Shown here piece after piece: positions 11,330-24,060 of a stretch of 64,000 nt of DNA; within the stretch, counting starts at the first letter, position 1, and the number at the start of each line of letters is the position of its first letter. The stretch covers positions 23,937,789 through 24,001,788 of the forward strand of contig NC_037091.1 in assembly GCF_002994745.2 (NCBI RefSeq), written 5' to 3'. The notes beneath the pieces are model-generated. The model saw only the letters and a program-made list of their open reading frames with translations. It had not been told where the DNA came from and did not search any database. This DNA comes from Rosa chinensis (lineage: Eukaryota > Streptophyta > Magnoliopsida > Rosales > Rosaceae). The position numbers and the translations under genes are program-made.

Positions 11330-13355
11330 CTACACCCAACTCTGTATATAATCAGCCACTTCAATGCGCACCTCGTCAATTTGAACTTGGCTATATGATT
11401 TGCGCGTCTTTACCGCCCACTAGAAATGTATTAAAGAACATATAAGTCACAATGGGGCTAAACAAGCTAATACGTAATTAAACCAAAATGTTTTTCATAA
11501 TAATGCATATACGTACCTTGGTTGGAAATGAAAGTATCTCATCCTCTATAATTTCCTTCATGTATCGCATAACATAATAGCCACACTCAACCGCACCCGG
11601 TTGTTTAGTTACGCCCTATTTATTCAAAGTATTGAATTAAGGCATATATCGACATACTAGATGTAATGTATTATCTCAGCCAATTAAACACATGTATAAG
11701 CCTTACCGGAAGCGGTTTTACTTTAGGCAGTTTGTTGACCCTTCCAGTTTCAGCATTGAAGGTTTTCACCACACTACACAACCATATTATCATTACCCAA
11801 TTTAAATGCTACTTGGTCGGCTATGTAAAAAAACAGCTCAATGTATATATTGTAATACTTACTTCATCACCGAGGTCTCCCATTCTTTGTAATGGACTGG
11901 TTTTGGCAACGGATACAACATGTAGATTTCACCTTCCCATAGGATAGTTAATATCCAATGCTGCCTGCAATAAAAATGAAGTCAACATTATGCAAAATAT
12001 AAAAGCAGTTTAATAATACCAAGTATACTAAAAATATTGCAGCATTACCCCGGATTGTAAGGCATAAAGAAAATACGATCATATTTTCCCTCTTTTAACC
12101 GATCAACTAAGTACCGCACAAAGTCCGGTCTTTGACAATTATATGTAGCTGCCTGATCAACAAAAGCAAAGGTGTCCAAAAGGTCCCTTTCAGTAATAAG
12201 TTCATGCAAGTACCTGTGTCAAAAGCTAAGACATGAAATGCAGCAAAACCCTATAATCCATATCACTTTTCCAAACATAACCATTTGCTAGACTAGAATA
12301 AATATGTTCGAATTTTTCCACAAAAATCTAGGATCAAAGTCTTATATATAGTTGAAACTTAGCTGATATCACTTAATTTGAATAGTTGCATAAACAAAAT
12401 AAGAATTATTGCACTAGAGAAAGTGAAGCTTACCCCTCATATGCTGCTATAACTCCTAGGCCAATCCACTCCATCTCCAACAGATTAATCACATTCTCAG
12501 ACAAGATAAAGAGTTGCGTGGGTTCGCCAAACACTTCTTTAGAAAACACCATGCTTATTGAGCTCCCCGTTTCTTTCATGATAGTTGTTGCATGTTTATA
12601 CAACAACTTGCAGCGCTTCGGCACCCACGGATTAATCTCAATTTGATTAAACAATGACTTGAAGAATTGCGGAGTCTTCTTCTTTTTCTGCAAAACCCCA
12701 TAAATTTTACATCATTAATACCATAACCCAACTGCCATTATCTATTGGTAACAAACTTCTGCCACTATTCTTCCATAACAATTGAACTGTCATAAAAGAT
12801 GCAACAACATATTGATGTAATTAGAGCTGCACCTTGTTTTCTATAAAAAGATAAAATAAATTAATGAATAATCAATGAAATTTTATGATAAAGATGAGAA
12901 ACTTTTGTCATTTATTTGGTGTTGCAGATTCAACTTGCTGATAACATAAAGCTATACTTTCAGTTTTGGTTCTCTCTCAAGTGGTAGCATATATTGCATT
13001 CAATTGCTAAAAGATGCAGCATATAACATGTAGCAACTAAACAACACCTAAGCCAATAAACTAATCATAAAATGTACCCAAGTCAAAACCTACCGAAATA
13101 GAAAACTCATCAACCAAACGTACCTTAAACATTGTCCGCACAACAAGATCGTCAGGCCAAGCTACGTGACTCCCAAGAGCTTCCCTAACGAATTCCATCT
13201 CACCCTCGATGGGGAAAGGAAGCACCGCATCTGGTTTTAGTATACCATCCACCGATACACGAACAGTTCCCTCCTTCAATGGAACTCCATGCAGTGTCTT
13301 GCTTAGTTCGCCCTCTTTGAATACGGAACCGAAAGCAACTATATTATTGAAAAAG
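11330..13355 (-). CDS. CACTA-borne Ulp1-like cysteine protease gene (seven exons, N-terminus incomplete)
   Basis: Exons on the - strand: 13355-13124, 12687-12434, 12213-12049, 11964-11863, 11773-11707, 11615-11517, 11419-11330. All have GT donors and AG acceptors, and the phases join throughout. The first two exons match the domain that precedes Ulp1 in plant transposon proteins (VSVDGILKPDAVLPFP, then SHVAWPDDLVV). The protease part follows: LLDTFAFVDQAATYNC, the His motif QHWILTILWEGE, then KQPGAVECGYYVMRYM with the oxyanion Gln and nucleophile Cys. The stop is at 11330-11332. The position usually held by the catalytic Asp (DPL) reads YPL. Likely role: desumoylase-like protein of unknown function in CACTA biology. 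More 5' exons may lie at 13757-13830 and 14090-14150. Confidence 0.8.
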
Positions 13356-13756
13356 CTACAGACAATAAATGCGGATATTGGGTTTAAATTTGTCATTAAA
13401 AGCTACAGACAATAAATGCTGATGACTAATAAAAAGAAAAGGGATTCTTATATATTGTCAATAATATCTTTTTTAATGTGTATGCAAGTCGATGTACAGT
13501 ACAGCAAATTGTACTAATCCAATAAGGAAAAGTGTTATGACTCCTACTTTCCGGTTGTCATTGATAGAGGTTGGTTAATGGTAGGATTCATAAAAGGAGT
13601 ATGATATATGTTGAAATCAAATGTAAATTAACACATAGCCAAAAACTCCTCAGCTCCATTATCTCCTTCAGCGTATTGTGCATAATTAAACAACAAATCT
13701 CACAAACAGACAAAAAAGATGAAACCTAGAGATTAACAATTAAAACACTTACTTGC

Positions 13757-14152
13757 TTCTTGTCGTACACATCCATGTTCTTGTTGTATTCAACCTTCCT
13801 CTTCTCTGCCGCGCCTAGTAGGGTGCTTACTATCTAATTTTTACCTAAAAGCAACAATCAGAAAACAATTGGAGAATATTCCAGCAATAAAAAAATTATT
13901 TACAAAAAGAAAGCCTGAAAACTCACAACATCAGACAACGATTGTCATTTCTCACCACCAGTTTTGCCACTCTGGTCAATAACGTAAAAGAAAATATAAT
14001 AGACTAATTAAAATCATTCAAAATTTGACCAAAAAAATTTCATATTTGGAAGAATTTAGCATGTAGATCTGGGAAATGAGATTGACTTACAACAGCATCT
14101 AATTTTTTGTTGGAATGTTCCTTCCTGTGCCCCTCTCTAAACACCTGCCTAT
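13757..14152 (-). other. Possible upstream exons of the Ulp1-like gene
   Basis: The minus-strand stretch 13757-13830 encodes AEKRKVEYNKNMDVYDKKQ before a GTAAGT donor, and 14090-14150 encodes VFREGHRKEHSNKKLDAV. Both are charged and coiled-coil-like, as in the N-terminal parts of plant transposon proteins. I could not connect their phases cleanly to the exon at 13355, so they are listed apart. Confidence 0.4.
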
Positions 14153-16940
14153 TCAAAACCAAAACGAAAAGTCAGCGAAATAGATTCGCACCTTAAAACA
14201 AAAAAGGGGGAAATTTTCACAGATCTAAAAAATTCATGAACATGCTCAAACTGTCAAAAGTCACTCCTTTCTCTACTCAATAAAATGAATCCCACAACCC
14301 TAGAGAGATCATCACTCGATATATATTATATACTAACCATAGCCACAGTTTTGAACTTATAAAAACTTATCAATTCATCCAATTAAGTAACCAAATCTAT
14401 TACACTCAATTCACCTCGAAAATTGATAAGAAAGCTAGAGGAATGGAATTATACACAGAAATTTCACTTTCATACTACATATCCTTTCATCTGTGATAAC
14501 TATACTAATAATCATTGATCACAATGTTCATTATACCACAACAACACATTGACTCCATACCTGAATAATAATAGAACTTGAAACCAATAGCAAATAACAG
14601 ATACAGGAACAATGGCTGAAAAAACAATTGAGACTCTCCTTTGCACAGAACCTACAAAACCAAGAAGCAACGTTTGCAGGTGGGGCAATTGAAACACAAA
14701 TGTAAACCAAAGATATAACAAGCATTACCAAAGGATCCAAAAAGCTTCAAGAAATAACAAGAGGCACCTACATCTAGAAAAAGTCCCAGAGCTGTTTCTG
14801 ACATTGCAAAAACCTGCAAAACCATATTAAGAAATACAAGGGATTATAGCCAGCAACTAGAAAGACTGAATAACTCAACCTTCTGATTTTCCTTTAAAAG
14901 GTACAGCAAACAATCTAAATATATTTCTAGATGCAAATCCTAATTGCATCCCACAATAGCACTAAAACTGCATTCAGTAAAACTTTCTTACTTCAAATGG
15001 GAGGTTAATTGATAAACCTACAGAATTCTCAGTTGCAACACGGAGTCTACCATGGATGGAAGCACCAGCCCCACCTCCCATGATAATTCCATTCAGAATT
15101 GAAATCTTCAATGAAGGGCGGATACAAGAGTGGAGGAGGTTACGTGAAGTAGGGCGGATAATTGGAGAACTGAGGTAGTTTGTATCTCTTTACTGCACAA
15201 GACCCAATTACTGCGTGTCTGTAATCAAACAAGCCAAGTAAACAAAGAATCTCAGTGTCTAGATATATAGCAAGTTCTATGAAATCAACTACCTAAACCT
15301 CTCACCTCTCTGTAAATAAATAAAACAAACTCCCAATCTTTTATGAGGTTCACAGATCCAATCTCTTCTACAATTTCGCAACTCGATATGAACAAAATTG
15401 AAAGCAATACCAAAAGAGAAGCGACTGGGTCACCAGGAAGGATCTTTATCAGGGTTGTGGCTGATGACAATATATAGTATATATAATCACTGAAAGCCTT
15501 AGTAAAAGTTCCACGGTTGCCGATGTGGTGCTCGACGTTGCAGACAACAGCTCCCTATAAACCATGCTTTTTCAAAATGAAATCCAATTTGAGCCTCAGC
15601 AGCTCAAATTCACAAACCCAGAAGCAAAGTGAAAGAGAAACAGACTCTTTTGGATGTTATTGTTGCCCTGAAACACACGTCACCCCTGAAATGAATAAAA
15701 GCTAAGAAGCTGAGAAGCTAAGACTGACATCGAATCCACATACATCAAACAATGGGACACATTATGAAATAATACCGAGGAAACAGATTACAGCTGATAA
15801 AGCACTACACCAAACAATGGGACACATTATCCACACAGAGGCTCCCAAATTTTTGTCCTTTCAGAAAAAGTTCATTTCCTCACAAGCCCAAAGTAATGAG
15901 CAACTCCATAGCTCTAAACAACTTAAACATCCTTCAATATTTCCAAGCTACCAAGCTCAATGTGAACCTCACAAAATAAAAAAATTCACCAAACCCTAAA
16001 AACCATAAAGCGAGTTACTTTCACGGTTTCACCTAAAGCAAACCCCAATAACACAGAACCAAGCATGCAATTAGATACCAAATATCAGCTTTACGAGCTA
16101 AAGAAGTAGAATCGGAGAAGCACAAACCATAAAATTGACTCAATCAAAATGGAAAGCAGCACATTTAGATCTGGGAGATCTAGGAGAGAACGGAGATAGG
16201 AAATCAAACTTGATGGAGCCGTTTTGGAGGTAAACGGAAGTTGAAAGGCCGGTGATAGATCTGATTGGGTGCCGGTGATGGGTGTGGTGTGTCTCTCTCG
16301 CCCTAGAAAAGTAGAGCTACACTTCTGGTGGGTGAGAAGCGTAGAGAGAGAGAAGGGGAGAAAGAGGTGAGGATGTTGTTATCGTTACAGTCGTCGACGC
16401 CCTTCAGGAGCTAGAAGAGAAGCTTCTTGACCAAATCGGACTGCAAGGGTTTGACGGAGACAGTCAGGGACCCCAAATTCTAGCCTCTAGTAAGTAGTAG
16501 TCTTTGTGATAGGAGATTGAATCGGCGGGTTGAGGAGCAGATGGTGGAGAAGACCAGAGCTAGCTATTGAGCAAGGTGGAGAAGGAGCTCAGGATTCGGA
16601 GCCTCTTTAATTTCTTCGACTCTGCCAATCTCAGATCGAGCCCAGGGTCAGGATTCAAAGTTGTTACTTTAACCTTAGATCAAGGTCGGAATCTCGGCGC
16701 TTCAAATTCCGTTGGAGAATAGAGGAGGGAGGATTGTGATGGTGAGGAGGAGGAGGAGAAGGAGCCCGAGTCTGGGTTGAGAATGGAGGTCGAGAATAAG
16801 CTTAGGGTTTGTGTTTCAGTTTTGGGGCCAGGAGCTCTTTTTGCCTAAGTGTGAAAATTTTAAGTTTTTGTCCCCGTGTCCTTCAATTCACTAAAACACT
16901 TAGCGCGTCCACGAAAATGAGGTTCCCGCAAATTTTCAAA
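14153..16940. other. CACTA interior without recognisable coding sequence
   Basis: No transposase or other domain is visible on either strand. A 20-bp segment (caaacaatgggacacattat) is repeated at about 15747 and 15810. The part 16200-16840 is GA-rich and could be the 5' untranslated or promoter region of the minus-strand gene, but nothing proves it. Confidence 0.45.
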
Positions 16941-17621
16941 CAAAACTTTTAACACCGGTCATTTTAAGAACTGATGTTAATAGTATACATTTAAATCGGT
17001 ATTTTTCTAAAACGATGTTAACTTACTTTTTTACATCATGTGCAAGTCTGACCGATTTAAATGATGTGATGTAAATGAACAGATTTCTAGTAGTGAATGT
17101 AAAGTGTAGGAAAGACAAGAAAGATACCAGTAAGTAAAATAATTGACGATAGATAATTTAGATTGATAAAGTGTAGAGATGCGATAGCGAATTTGAGAAT
17201 ATTGAATTTGTATTGAGCTGTTGTGTTTTTGGTCATGGACTTTTAACAAAGATGTCTACGGCCCCTTTTATAGTACAAAATAAATAAAACAAATACAATC
17301 TCAACTTTAATTATGAGACTAGATTGATTACAAATTGGATTCTATGAATAAAATTCCTTTGATGTGCATAACTGGCAATCAACCATCATGACTCTTCAAC
17401 CATTATTTTTGTAACAGACCATCATGACTCTTCAATTAATGCTTATTTTTGAAACGGCCACACTTAGTGCTGCAATGTCTCTGAACGTAGAATTTGTCAT
17501 TCAGTAGCTTTTATTTGCTCATAATGTCCTGCCATCAATGTCCCTGGCCAATTGAAACGGGAATTGGATAGGAATTTCTCAGCCACAAGTAAATTAGAAA
17601 TCGACTCATTTGAGTCGGATC

Positions 17622-17830
17622 TTGGCTGAGGTGAAGCGAGTTGGACCTCGGCTGGAGTAAGCCAGGCTGAAGTGAGCTGGGCCTCGGCTGAGGTGAAGTG
17701 AGTCCGACCTCGGGTGGAGTGAGCCAGGCTGAAGTGAGTCGAGCCTTGGCTGAAGTGAAGTGAGCCGGACCTCGGCTGAAGTGAAGTGAGCCGGACCTCG
17801 GCTAAAGTGAGCCGGGCCTCGACTGAATAT
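17622..17830. repeat. Imperfect minisatellite (GCCGGACCTCGGCTGAAGTG-type)
   Basis: About seven to eight imperfect repeats of 20-35 bp built from GACCTCGGCTGAAGTGA and GAAGTGAGCCGG. It is part of the solo LTR 9440-18198. A looser version of the same CCTCGGCTT theme occurs in 51470-51900. Confidence 0.75.
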
Positions 17831-18198
17831 TTATTATATCAAAGCTCACTATGACCTGGGCCTACTTCATGTGGGACCCGGCTTAACGTCATGTAGGTCT
17901 TGCCAAATTTAGGTTCAAACAGAGGCCCCCCCAGTCCACTACTAGCTATTTGGCCTATAGCCACAACCAGATTTTAGTGGTCATTGGGTCTATTGGGGAC
18001 TGAGTTCAGTGGGTATTGGCCTTTAGGCACAAATATCATGTCCGACTCTAATTGTACCAACTCCATTTGGGGTTTTTACCAATTAGACACTGAAAAATCT
18101 GTCCGTCGCACATGAGGCTCCAATATTCACGCGCGGGTCTCACCCTCATTCTGACACTGAACAATTTCTCTTCTTATTTTATTACTTTCTATTAGCCA

Positions 18199-18923
18199 TT
18201 ACTTTTGCACTCGGTGGCTAATGTGTACCCACCTCTATTTTAATATTTCTCATTCTTGTCCGTGCCCATATTGATTCCACAACCAAAAAAAAAATTGCTC
18301 CGATCCATCAGGCTCGGCACAGTATTATCCAAGCGTAGCAAAATGGAATTTTTTTTTTTCTAGTCTGAATTGTTATAACATTATTGTATCAACAAAATGC
18401 GAATGGAACCTCACGTGCCCAACAATCAGATAAACATATACGTCCAAGGGGAAAAGAAACAAGTATTATAAATTCCTCTCAGTCTCTCGCAGCTGAGAGT
18501 CAACACTTAGACAAAAACTGGTAAAATTGTTTACCTATCACTAACTTTGGAAACTCTATTAACAAGTGGAGAGCTGGTGATCTTCAATGTCTTCCTTTCA
18601 TTATTTGTGGTTCTCAGATAATTCAATCAATGCAAACAATATAAGCTCCTCTCCCTGCAAGCATAATGGACATCTTATACACAGCTAAAAATGCATTACA
18701 AAGGCTCCTTAAAGAAGGAAACAAAATATTACCTGACCAGAAGTGATCATATTAGATCCTGTATGAGTAGATAGATCCTTGTCACCACCAAGATCTTAAC
18801 TACATAGAAAATACAAGTATGGTGGTACATAAGAAACCATTGGATTGAAAACAGACATGCGATAATAAATGCATATCACACTAGTAGGAAGCTAACATTA
18901 ACAAAGATATCGACAGTATGTCT
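18199..18923. other. Unassigned sequence between LTR and CACTA
   Basis: AT-rich, with runs of A (18284-18292) and T (18350-18360). No coding exon that I can name. It is the left flank of the larger CACTA and presumably continuous with 33387 onward before that insertion. Confidence 0.4.
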
Positions 18924-19440
18924 CACTACACCAAAAAACGAAACACACAACGGGTAAAAATCATTGTCTGATTTAGCTGATAACTGTTGTGTATCGGCGC
19001 GTTGTGTGATTAAAATTTGCACAACGGTGTTGCATGATATACAAACACACGACATCTTTTTGTTATCACCGTTGTGCCTTCTCTCGGAAGATGCCAGGCA
19101 CAGCTGCCGCACAACATGGTATGTGCATCCTTCATACAACAGAACTTGTTTCCAAGCTGTTGTTGGAAAGCCTAGTCAGACAACGTGTTCTATAATTTCA
19201 CCGTCGTCTGATATAGCATCACACTTCAGTTGTACACAATGGTTGTTGTGTGAATTGATTTTGGACAACATTGTTAAGTTCTTATCGTTGTGTGATTGTA
19301 AATCAGAAGACATATTTTTTTTTAAAACCATTGTGTGATATGTTAAGAATGCATTGAGTGAATGACCCAATTTTTTGTATTCAGACAACGTTGGATTGCT
19401 ACACTATAAAACTGTTGTACGATCATTTTCATTTGCTCTA

Positions 19441-21356
19441 TTTTGTGCATATATAGCTCCATTGTACCTAATGAATAGTGATTAATTGGGAACAAAACTG
19501 ATTGCAAACCATCAAATGAGTAACCCAATCCATACTATAAACTTCAAATGTAAAAAGGGAGCATTCCCCAATCATCAAAGCCAACATTAAAAGAAGAAAA
19601 GCATTCTATAATACATGCCCATCTACTTAGGACATCAAAAATTGATACAAATACATATTGGTCCAAAACAAGATAGCATTCTAGTGCCATGCCATTAAAA
19701 ATATCCATAAACCATCAAAAAATAATATGATTAATGAAAAAAACATGAGCAGCTGCTGCATGTGAATATTATATGCCAGCAGAAGCAGAAAATGGTGCGC
19801 CCATAGGATCAATATTTTCCCTCTCTTGTGACTCGACCCTGTATAGAAAAAGAAAAATTATTATTAGTCACAAACAAGTTAGGCCAAGTACTACTACATT
19901 GTGATTGTTGGCACTTCAATTCAACTTCTTCAAGCGATGGAATAGAGGAGCCAGATTTGTAAAAAAAAAAAAAGAGATTACTTGATCTAACTTCTAACTC
20001 ACAAGAATTGAAGCACAAGAATAATATCAACTCATGTGAAAATTAGTTTCTAGGACTGCACTAAATTACAACTTGTACGCCAAGTACAAGACAAAGCAAC
20101 CCAGAAAGCCAAAACTAGCATATGGAAGTGAACAATAATAAATTATGGACCAATTGAACTATGAAACTACACATTGAAACAAAAAAAAAACTATGAAACT
20201 ACATAAGAAACTACACACCTTTATAAACATGATATTGAAAATTAATTATATGAACAAGAAAGCCATTTCACTCAAAACCGATCGAAATCGATAAAGACAT
20301 TACAGTTTGTGGTACCTGTGATAGTACTGGAAGGGAGAATGAGCCAGCTATGGAAGCCAGATCCGGACATGCCACTCCACATCAAAGATAAACAAAAAGC
20401 TACATAAATCACCACAATATCATCAATTTAATTTTACAGAAGTGAGTCATTGATTCTCTCCCTAAAAATATGAATAAAACCCATCCCAGAAAAATATGCA
20501 AGTAGTTAGGCCCAATCGTACCCATTAGAGTAATGGAATCACAATGACATCAGAAAAGTAAAGACAAAAATTTCTTCTACTTAGCAACATACAAAGTTCA
20601 CACACACACACACACACCTATGTGTACAACTAGTGATTCAATTTTGATCATTAGGGGGGTGGAGGTATTCACGTACTCAATCCTAGTGTTTCTACATTTC
20701 AAAGAACTGAAATTGTGATTGGAGTGTCATTGTTTTTATTATAAAACAAGCTTCTTATAACTTACCAGGGATTAACATTCAAAAAGCATATCCTCCATGA
20801 ACTTCCCGGAAGTAAAAACTTATTTCAGTAGATCCATATAACATTGAAAGTCCAAATAGAACAGCTACTACCACGGCTAAATGCTGCAAAAACACTAGAC
20901 TGCACAAGAGCAAACACAATGTCATGTGCTGCTACAATTTCAATAATTTTTGACCTCTTTTGCAAAAAAGGCAGAACCATGGCACAGGTAGTCTATATCT
21001 ATCAGAGTTTACAACGATTTTTATGACTAATGAAGCTTAAGTGCATTAAGATTTTCCGCAAAGATTGTTAAAAGAACCGAATACAAGTTCCAAACTTCAA
21101 TCTTCAATCTTCAGTCACAAAATCCTACTTTTAGCCAAAAAAATAAAATAAAATAAAATAAAAACAGAGAAGTTTTACCATGCGGTCAGCCAAAGTATCA
21201 CAGATTTTCAAGGTCTTGATCTGTCTGTAATTGCTTAGCTCTTCAAATAGGTTCTCATCGAGATCTTGCACACAAAAATCAGATAAAGAACTTTAACAAT
21301 TTTGGTTAAAGTCAAGGAGTAGAGAGCTGAAACTGGGAGTACAACTTTCTCAAAAT

Positions 21357-21396
<40 letters not shown>

Positions 21397-22704
21397 CCAA
21401 ATTGAATGAACTTTAGGTATGAAAAGGTAATGTCAATACAGTCCAAACTGTTGCAAGAGTAAGTCAAACTCATTAAAACTTTTAAAAACTAAATGTAGGA
21501 ACTAACCTAGCATGGTCAGACAATGAACAGCAGCAATGGTGGTTGTTATATGGTTTTTTCAGAAAATTTAACTTTTTAATGTCACAACATATCTATTGAA
21601 CCATTATCTCACTCTGCTCAACCTTTGTTTTCGATTTCTGGATCTTATACATGATCGAGTTCCGGCCTCAGAGGATCACAAAAGAAATAAATAAACAAAG
21701 TAAAAGAGCCACAACATATCACAACAAAAACAAATTAGCCATATATAGCAAAAACAATACTAATGGACAGAGTTCATTAACAAGCCTCCATGGCTTGCGT
21801 ACCGGCAGTAAGAGAAAAAGGGGGGGGGGGGGGGGGGGGAAAGAAAAAAAAAAGAAGAGGAAAAGCTATCGAGATCATGTACTATTACCTGCTCCTTATC
21901 TTATGGATTAAGAAGCTTCTCCATTGAAGCTTAACGTCGCTTGATGTACTACTTGAACTCTATGTGACAATGGTTTATCTAGCGAATGAAGACCCACAAC
22001 ACGATCAGGGTCCCTAATGGCAGCTTTTAGCAGTCCATCCATGAGCATCTTTAGATGAATAAGGGGTAAAACTTTCAACCCAGGATGGCAGCTTACCATG
22101 CTGCATAACACTAGATAAAAAAACATATCAACATTTGTCAATATTCATTCCCCATTCACAGAAAAGTTGTGCCTCAAACTGTTGTGATGAAAGCATAGAC
22201 CACGAACAAAATAGATGGTACATATGAAAAGCCAATTAAATAAAAGTAGTTGAGTAGCTAAATGAAAAGGGGCTGAGGAGCAATTACTTGAGAGTGCTGG
22301 GTACCAACACCAGCAGCAGCACCGTTTGAACGAATGCCGATGTAAGTACTTATGTAATTTCAATAGTCTTAACAAAAATGAAATAGTCTAACATCCATCT
22401 TCGTCCTTCAAGAATCACACTATAATCCAATTTCAATGGTCTAACTGTTACTATATATACACAGATACTAAACTGAGGATCAGCTAATTTGTTTGTATAA
22501 ACAAACAAATTAATAAGTACTTGAATGTCTAGAGCAAGCTTAATGAGCAGATAGCACCATATCATGCATGGATATAAGCTAAATAGCACCAAAGAAGAAT
22601 TATGGCACACAAATATATTCAAGGATTTGAGTTTCATTTCAGCATAACATTAACATGTAGATCATACATACAAAACCAAAATAACTTGGATTTTGATAAC
22701 TCAC
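19441..22704. other. CACTA interior, mostly non-coding
   Basis: No domain recognised. It contains a CA run (20600-20617), a TA run (about 21360-21393) and a run of 20 G (21820-21839) followed by A-rich purines. A minus-strand open stretch near 21910-22100 (including MLMDGLLKAAIRDPDRVVGL) between an AG and a GT could be another captured exon, but I do not recognise it. Confidence 0.45.
21820..21839 (+). repeat. Run of 20 guanines
   Basis: Twenty consecutive G residues inside a purine-only stretch of about 50 bp (21811-21866). The exact length is prone to sequencing error. Confidence 0.8.
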
Positions 22705-23345
22705 ATTTTGAGAACCATTAAAAGTGGCAACAGCACTGGAGCTCCACCAAGTACCAACAACTTTTGAAGCTTCCAATGCGGGCGTAGGAGCAAAAGCAGA
22801 ATCACGGATGGCACATCCACCTAATTGCTCCCCATTTCTGAATGGCCCATACCATTGTTCACAAAGAACTCTAAGACTCTGCAATACCATCTTCATATTG
22901 TCTATGCGAATCACCTAAATTATCCTCACACGAGACTCCTTATCTTGAGGATTGATCAAGCAATACTCTACTTCCAACAGCTTATTCAAACTCTTATCCT
23001 CCACTGGCAAAACAGACACATAACATCCACTAGACTGATACGCAAAGGTAGAAACTTTGTTGTTCACACCACCCACATTCCTCTCAAGAATGCTGTACCG
23101 TGTAGCAGCATCGGCTTCACATCCAACTGTGGGAAGTAGCTCTATCGTCTTGTAGGCAAGAACTTGGTCTTCTGGGTCAGCAAGAGTGGGACATTGAGTC
23201 TGCCAGTCGAAAACCTTAACCTCCCACTCCCTGTAAGTATCAGGCACAACCCTTTCTGGGAGTTCAATCGGGTTCCCTTCTGTTGTGAAGTCTGCTCCAT
23301 AACCATCCCATTCACCGGGCACATTTCTGGAAAATTCAGACCACG
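22705..23345 (-). pseudogene. Captured exon of a conserved plant protein, unidentified
   Basis: A 641-bp exon-like block with an AG acceptor at 23346-23347 and a GTGAGT donor at 22699-22704. It encodes SEFSRNVPGEWDGYGADF, EWEVKVFDWQTQCPTLADPE, PTVGCEADAATRYS and CEQWYGPFRNGEQLGGCAIR, compositionally a normal soluble protein. I recall this as a conserved plant protein of unknown function, possibly of the DUF3598 group, but I cannot confirm that. An in-frame TAG at 22915-22917 falls where a Gln codon (CAG) is likely, so it is no longer translatable in full. It lies inside a CACTA element, which suggests transduplication from a host locus. Confidence 0.7.
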
Positions 23346-23922
23346 CTTTGAACAAATAAAAAAGATTCACGAAAGACAGATTGAATCATAATACATCTTA
23401 ATCACTTCAAGATTACATTCTACACTTCATTATTTAACAGGAAGAGTAGAGATATTTAACCCCAAACATCTCTTATCCAAAAAAACTGGGCATTTTCTTT
23501 CTTTAGAAAATTGTACAGAAATTAATTAAGCTTTTCTTTCTATTCTATTATACAAGTTACCTCTATACAATCAAAACCTAATTTCAACTGCTCTGCTTTG
23601 AAGCACAGAAACTCTTGTACCTTGATTGAATTTGCGAACACAGGGGCTATCTACGCCATCACAGACAAAGATGGAGCAGCAAATTTAATCAAATCCTACG
23701 CCAAGAATCAGATCAAACTGATATACAAATCCAAATCGAGCAAATAACATATACATATGGATTGAATTGAAAGATTGTTGGGATCAAATTCAAAAATTCA
23801 AAACGAAAAATTCAAATTGAAAACCCTAGATTACTGACCGATGAGCTACGAGGAGAGGAGTGTAGAGCGTCAAGGATTAGAGAGTCTACTATTCGATCGA
23901 AATGGTGGGCATTTGAAGAACC

Positions 23923-24060
23923 GAATCAAAAAATTCGAAAGTGAGTCCCTTGACAAAGTCTCTGATATCGTCGGAGACACCGAACTTATGGAGCTCCATC
24001 TCCGATGGCTCACTGGCGAAGGAGGAGGCGAAGGCGAAGGTCGAGGCAGATTTGACAATT
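23923..24060 (-). pseudogene. Possible exon fragment with BSD-domain-like start
   Basis: The minus strand reads MELHKFGVSDDIRDFVKGLT, resembling the opening of plant BSD-domain proteins (pattern GVS..L.DFVK.LT). No second part of such a domain follows, so this may be a captured partial exon or the first exon of the chimeric transcript containing 22705-23345. Confidence 0.3.

Larger units (their letters stand above)
10282..17095. mobile_element. CACTA (En/Spm-like) transposon with Ulp1-type gene
   Basis: Ends are CACTACTAGAA...TTCTAGTAGTG. The first 29 bases of the two ends match in inverted orientation with one mismatch. A 3-bp TSD, AAT, lies at 10279-10281 and 17096-17098. Subterminal regions (10300-11070 and 16920-17080) are packed with short direct and inverted copies of an ACCGATGT/ACATCGGT-type motif, the usual transposase-binding signature of CACTA elements. 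The only gene I can build is the minus-strand Ulp1-like gene. I see no TNPD-type transposase, so the copy is likely non-autonomous. It is inserted in a solo LTR. Confidence 0.9.
9440..18198 (-). mobile_element. Probable solo LTR split by a CACTA insertion
   Basis: The left edge TGTTTTAGGATC at 9440 is preceded by TTACT (9435-9439). The right edge TTAGCCA at 18198 is followed by TTACT (18199-18203). Without the CACTA (10282-17095 plus one AAT) the element is about 1.94 kb. On the - strand the left part shows a TATA box (CTATATAAAGAG), AATAAA, and the terminal CCTAAAACA typical of copia LTR ends. Parts are similar in inverse orientation to 51153-52315, including the block matching 17930-17960 and the GACCCGCGC block near 18140. 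The TSD is only 5 bp and AT-rich, so the right edge is less certain than the left. Confidence 0.5.

Noticed and set aside
14512..14740. Two overlapping hydrophobic minus-strand frames inside the CACTA
   Set aside because: Short, mutually exclusive frames without family resemblance, in AT-rich sequence.
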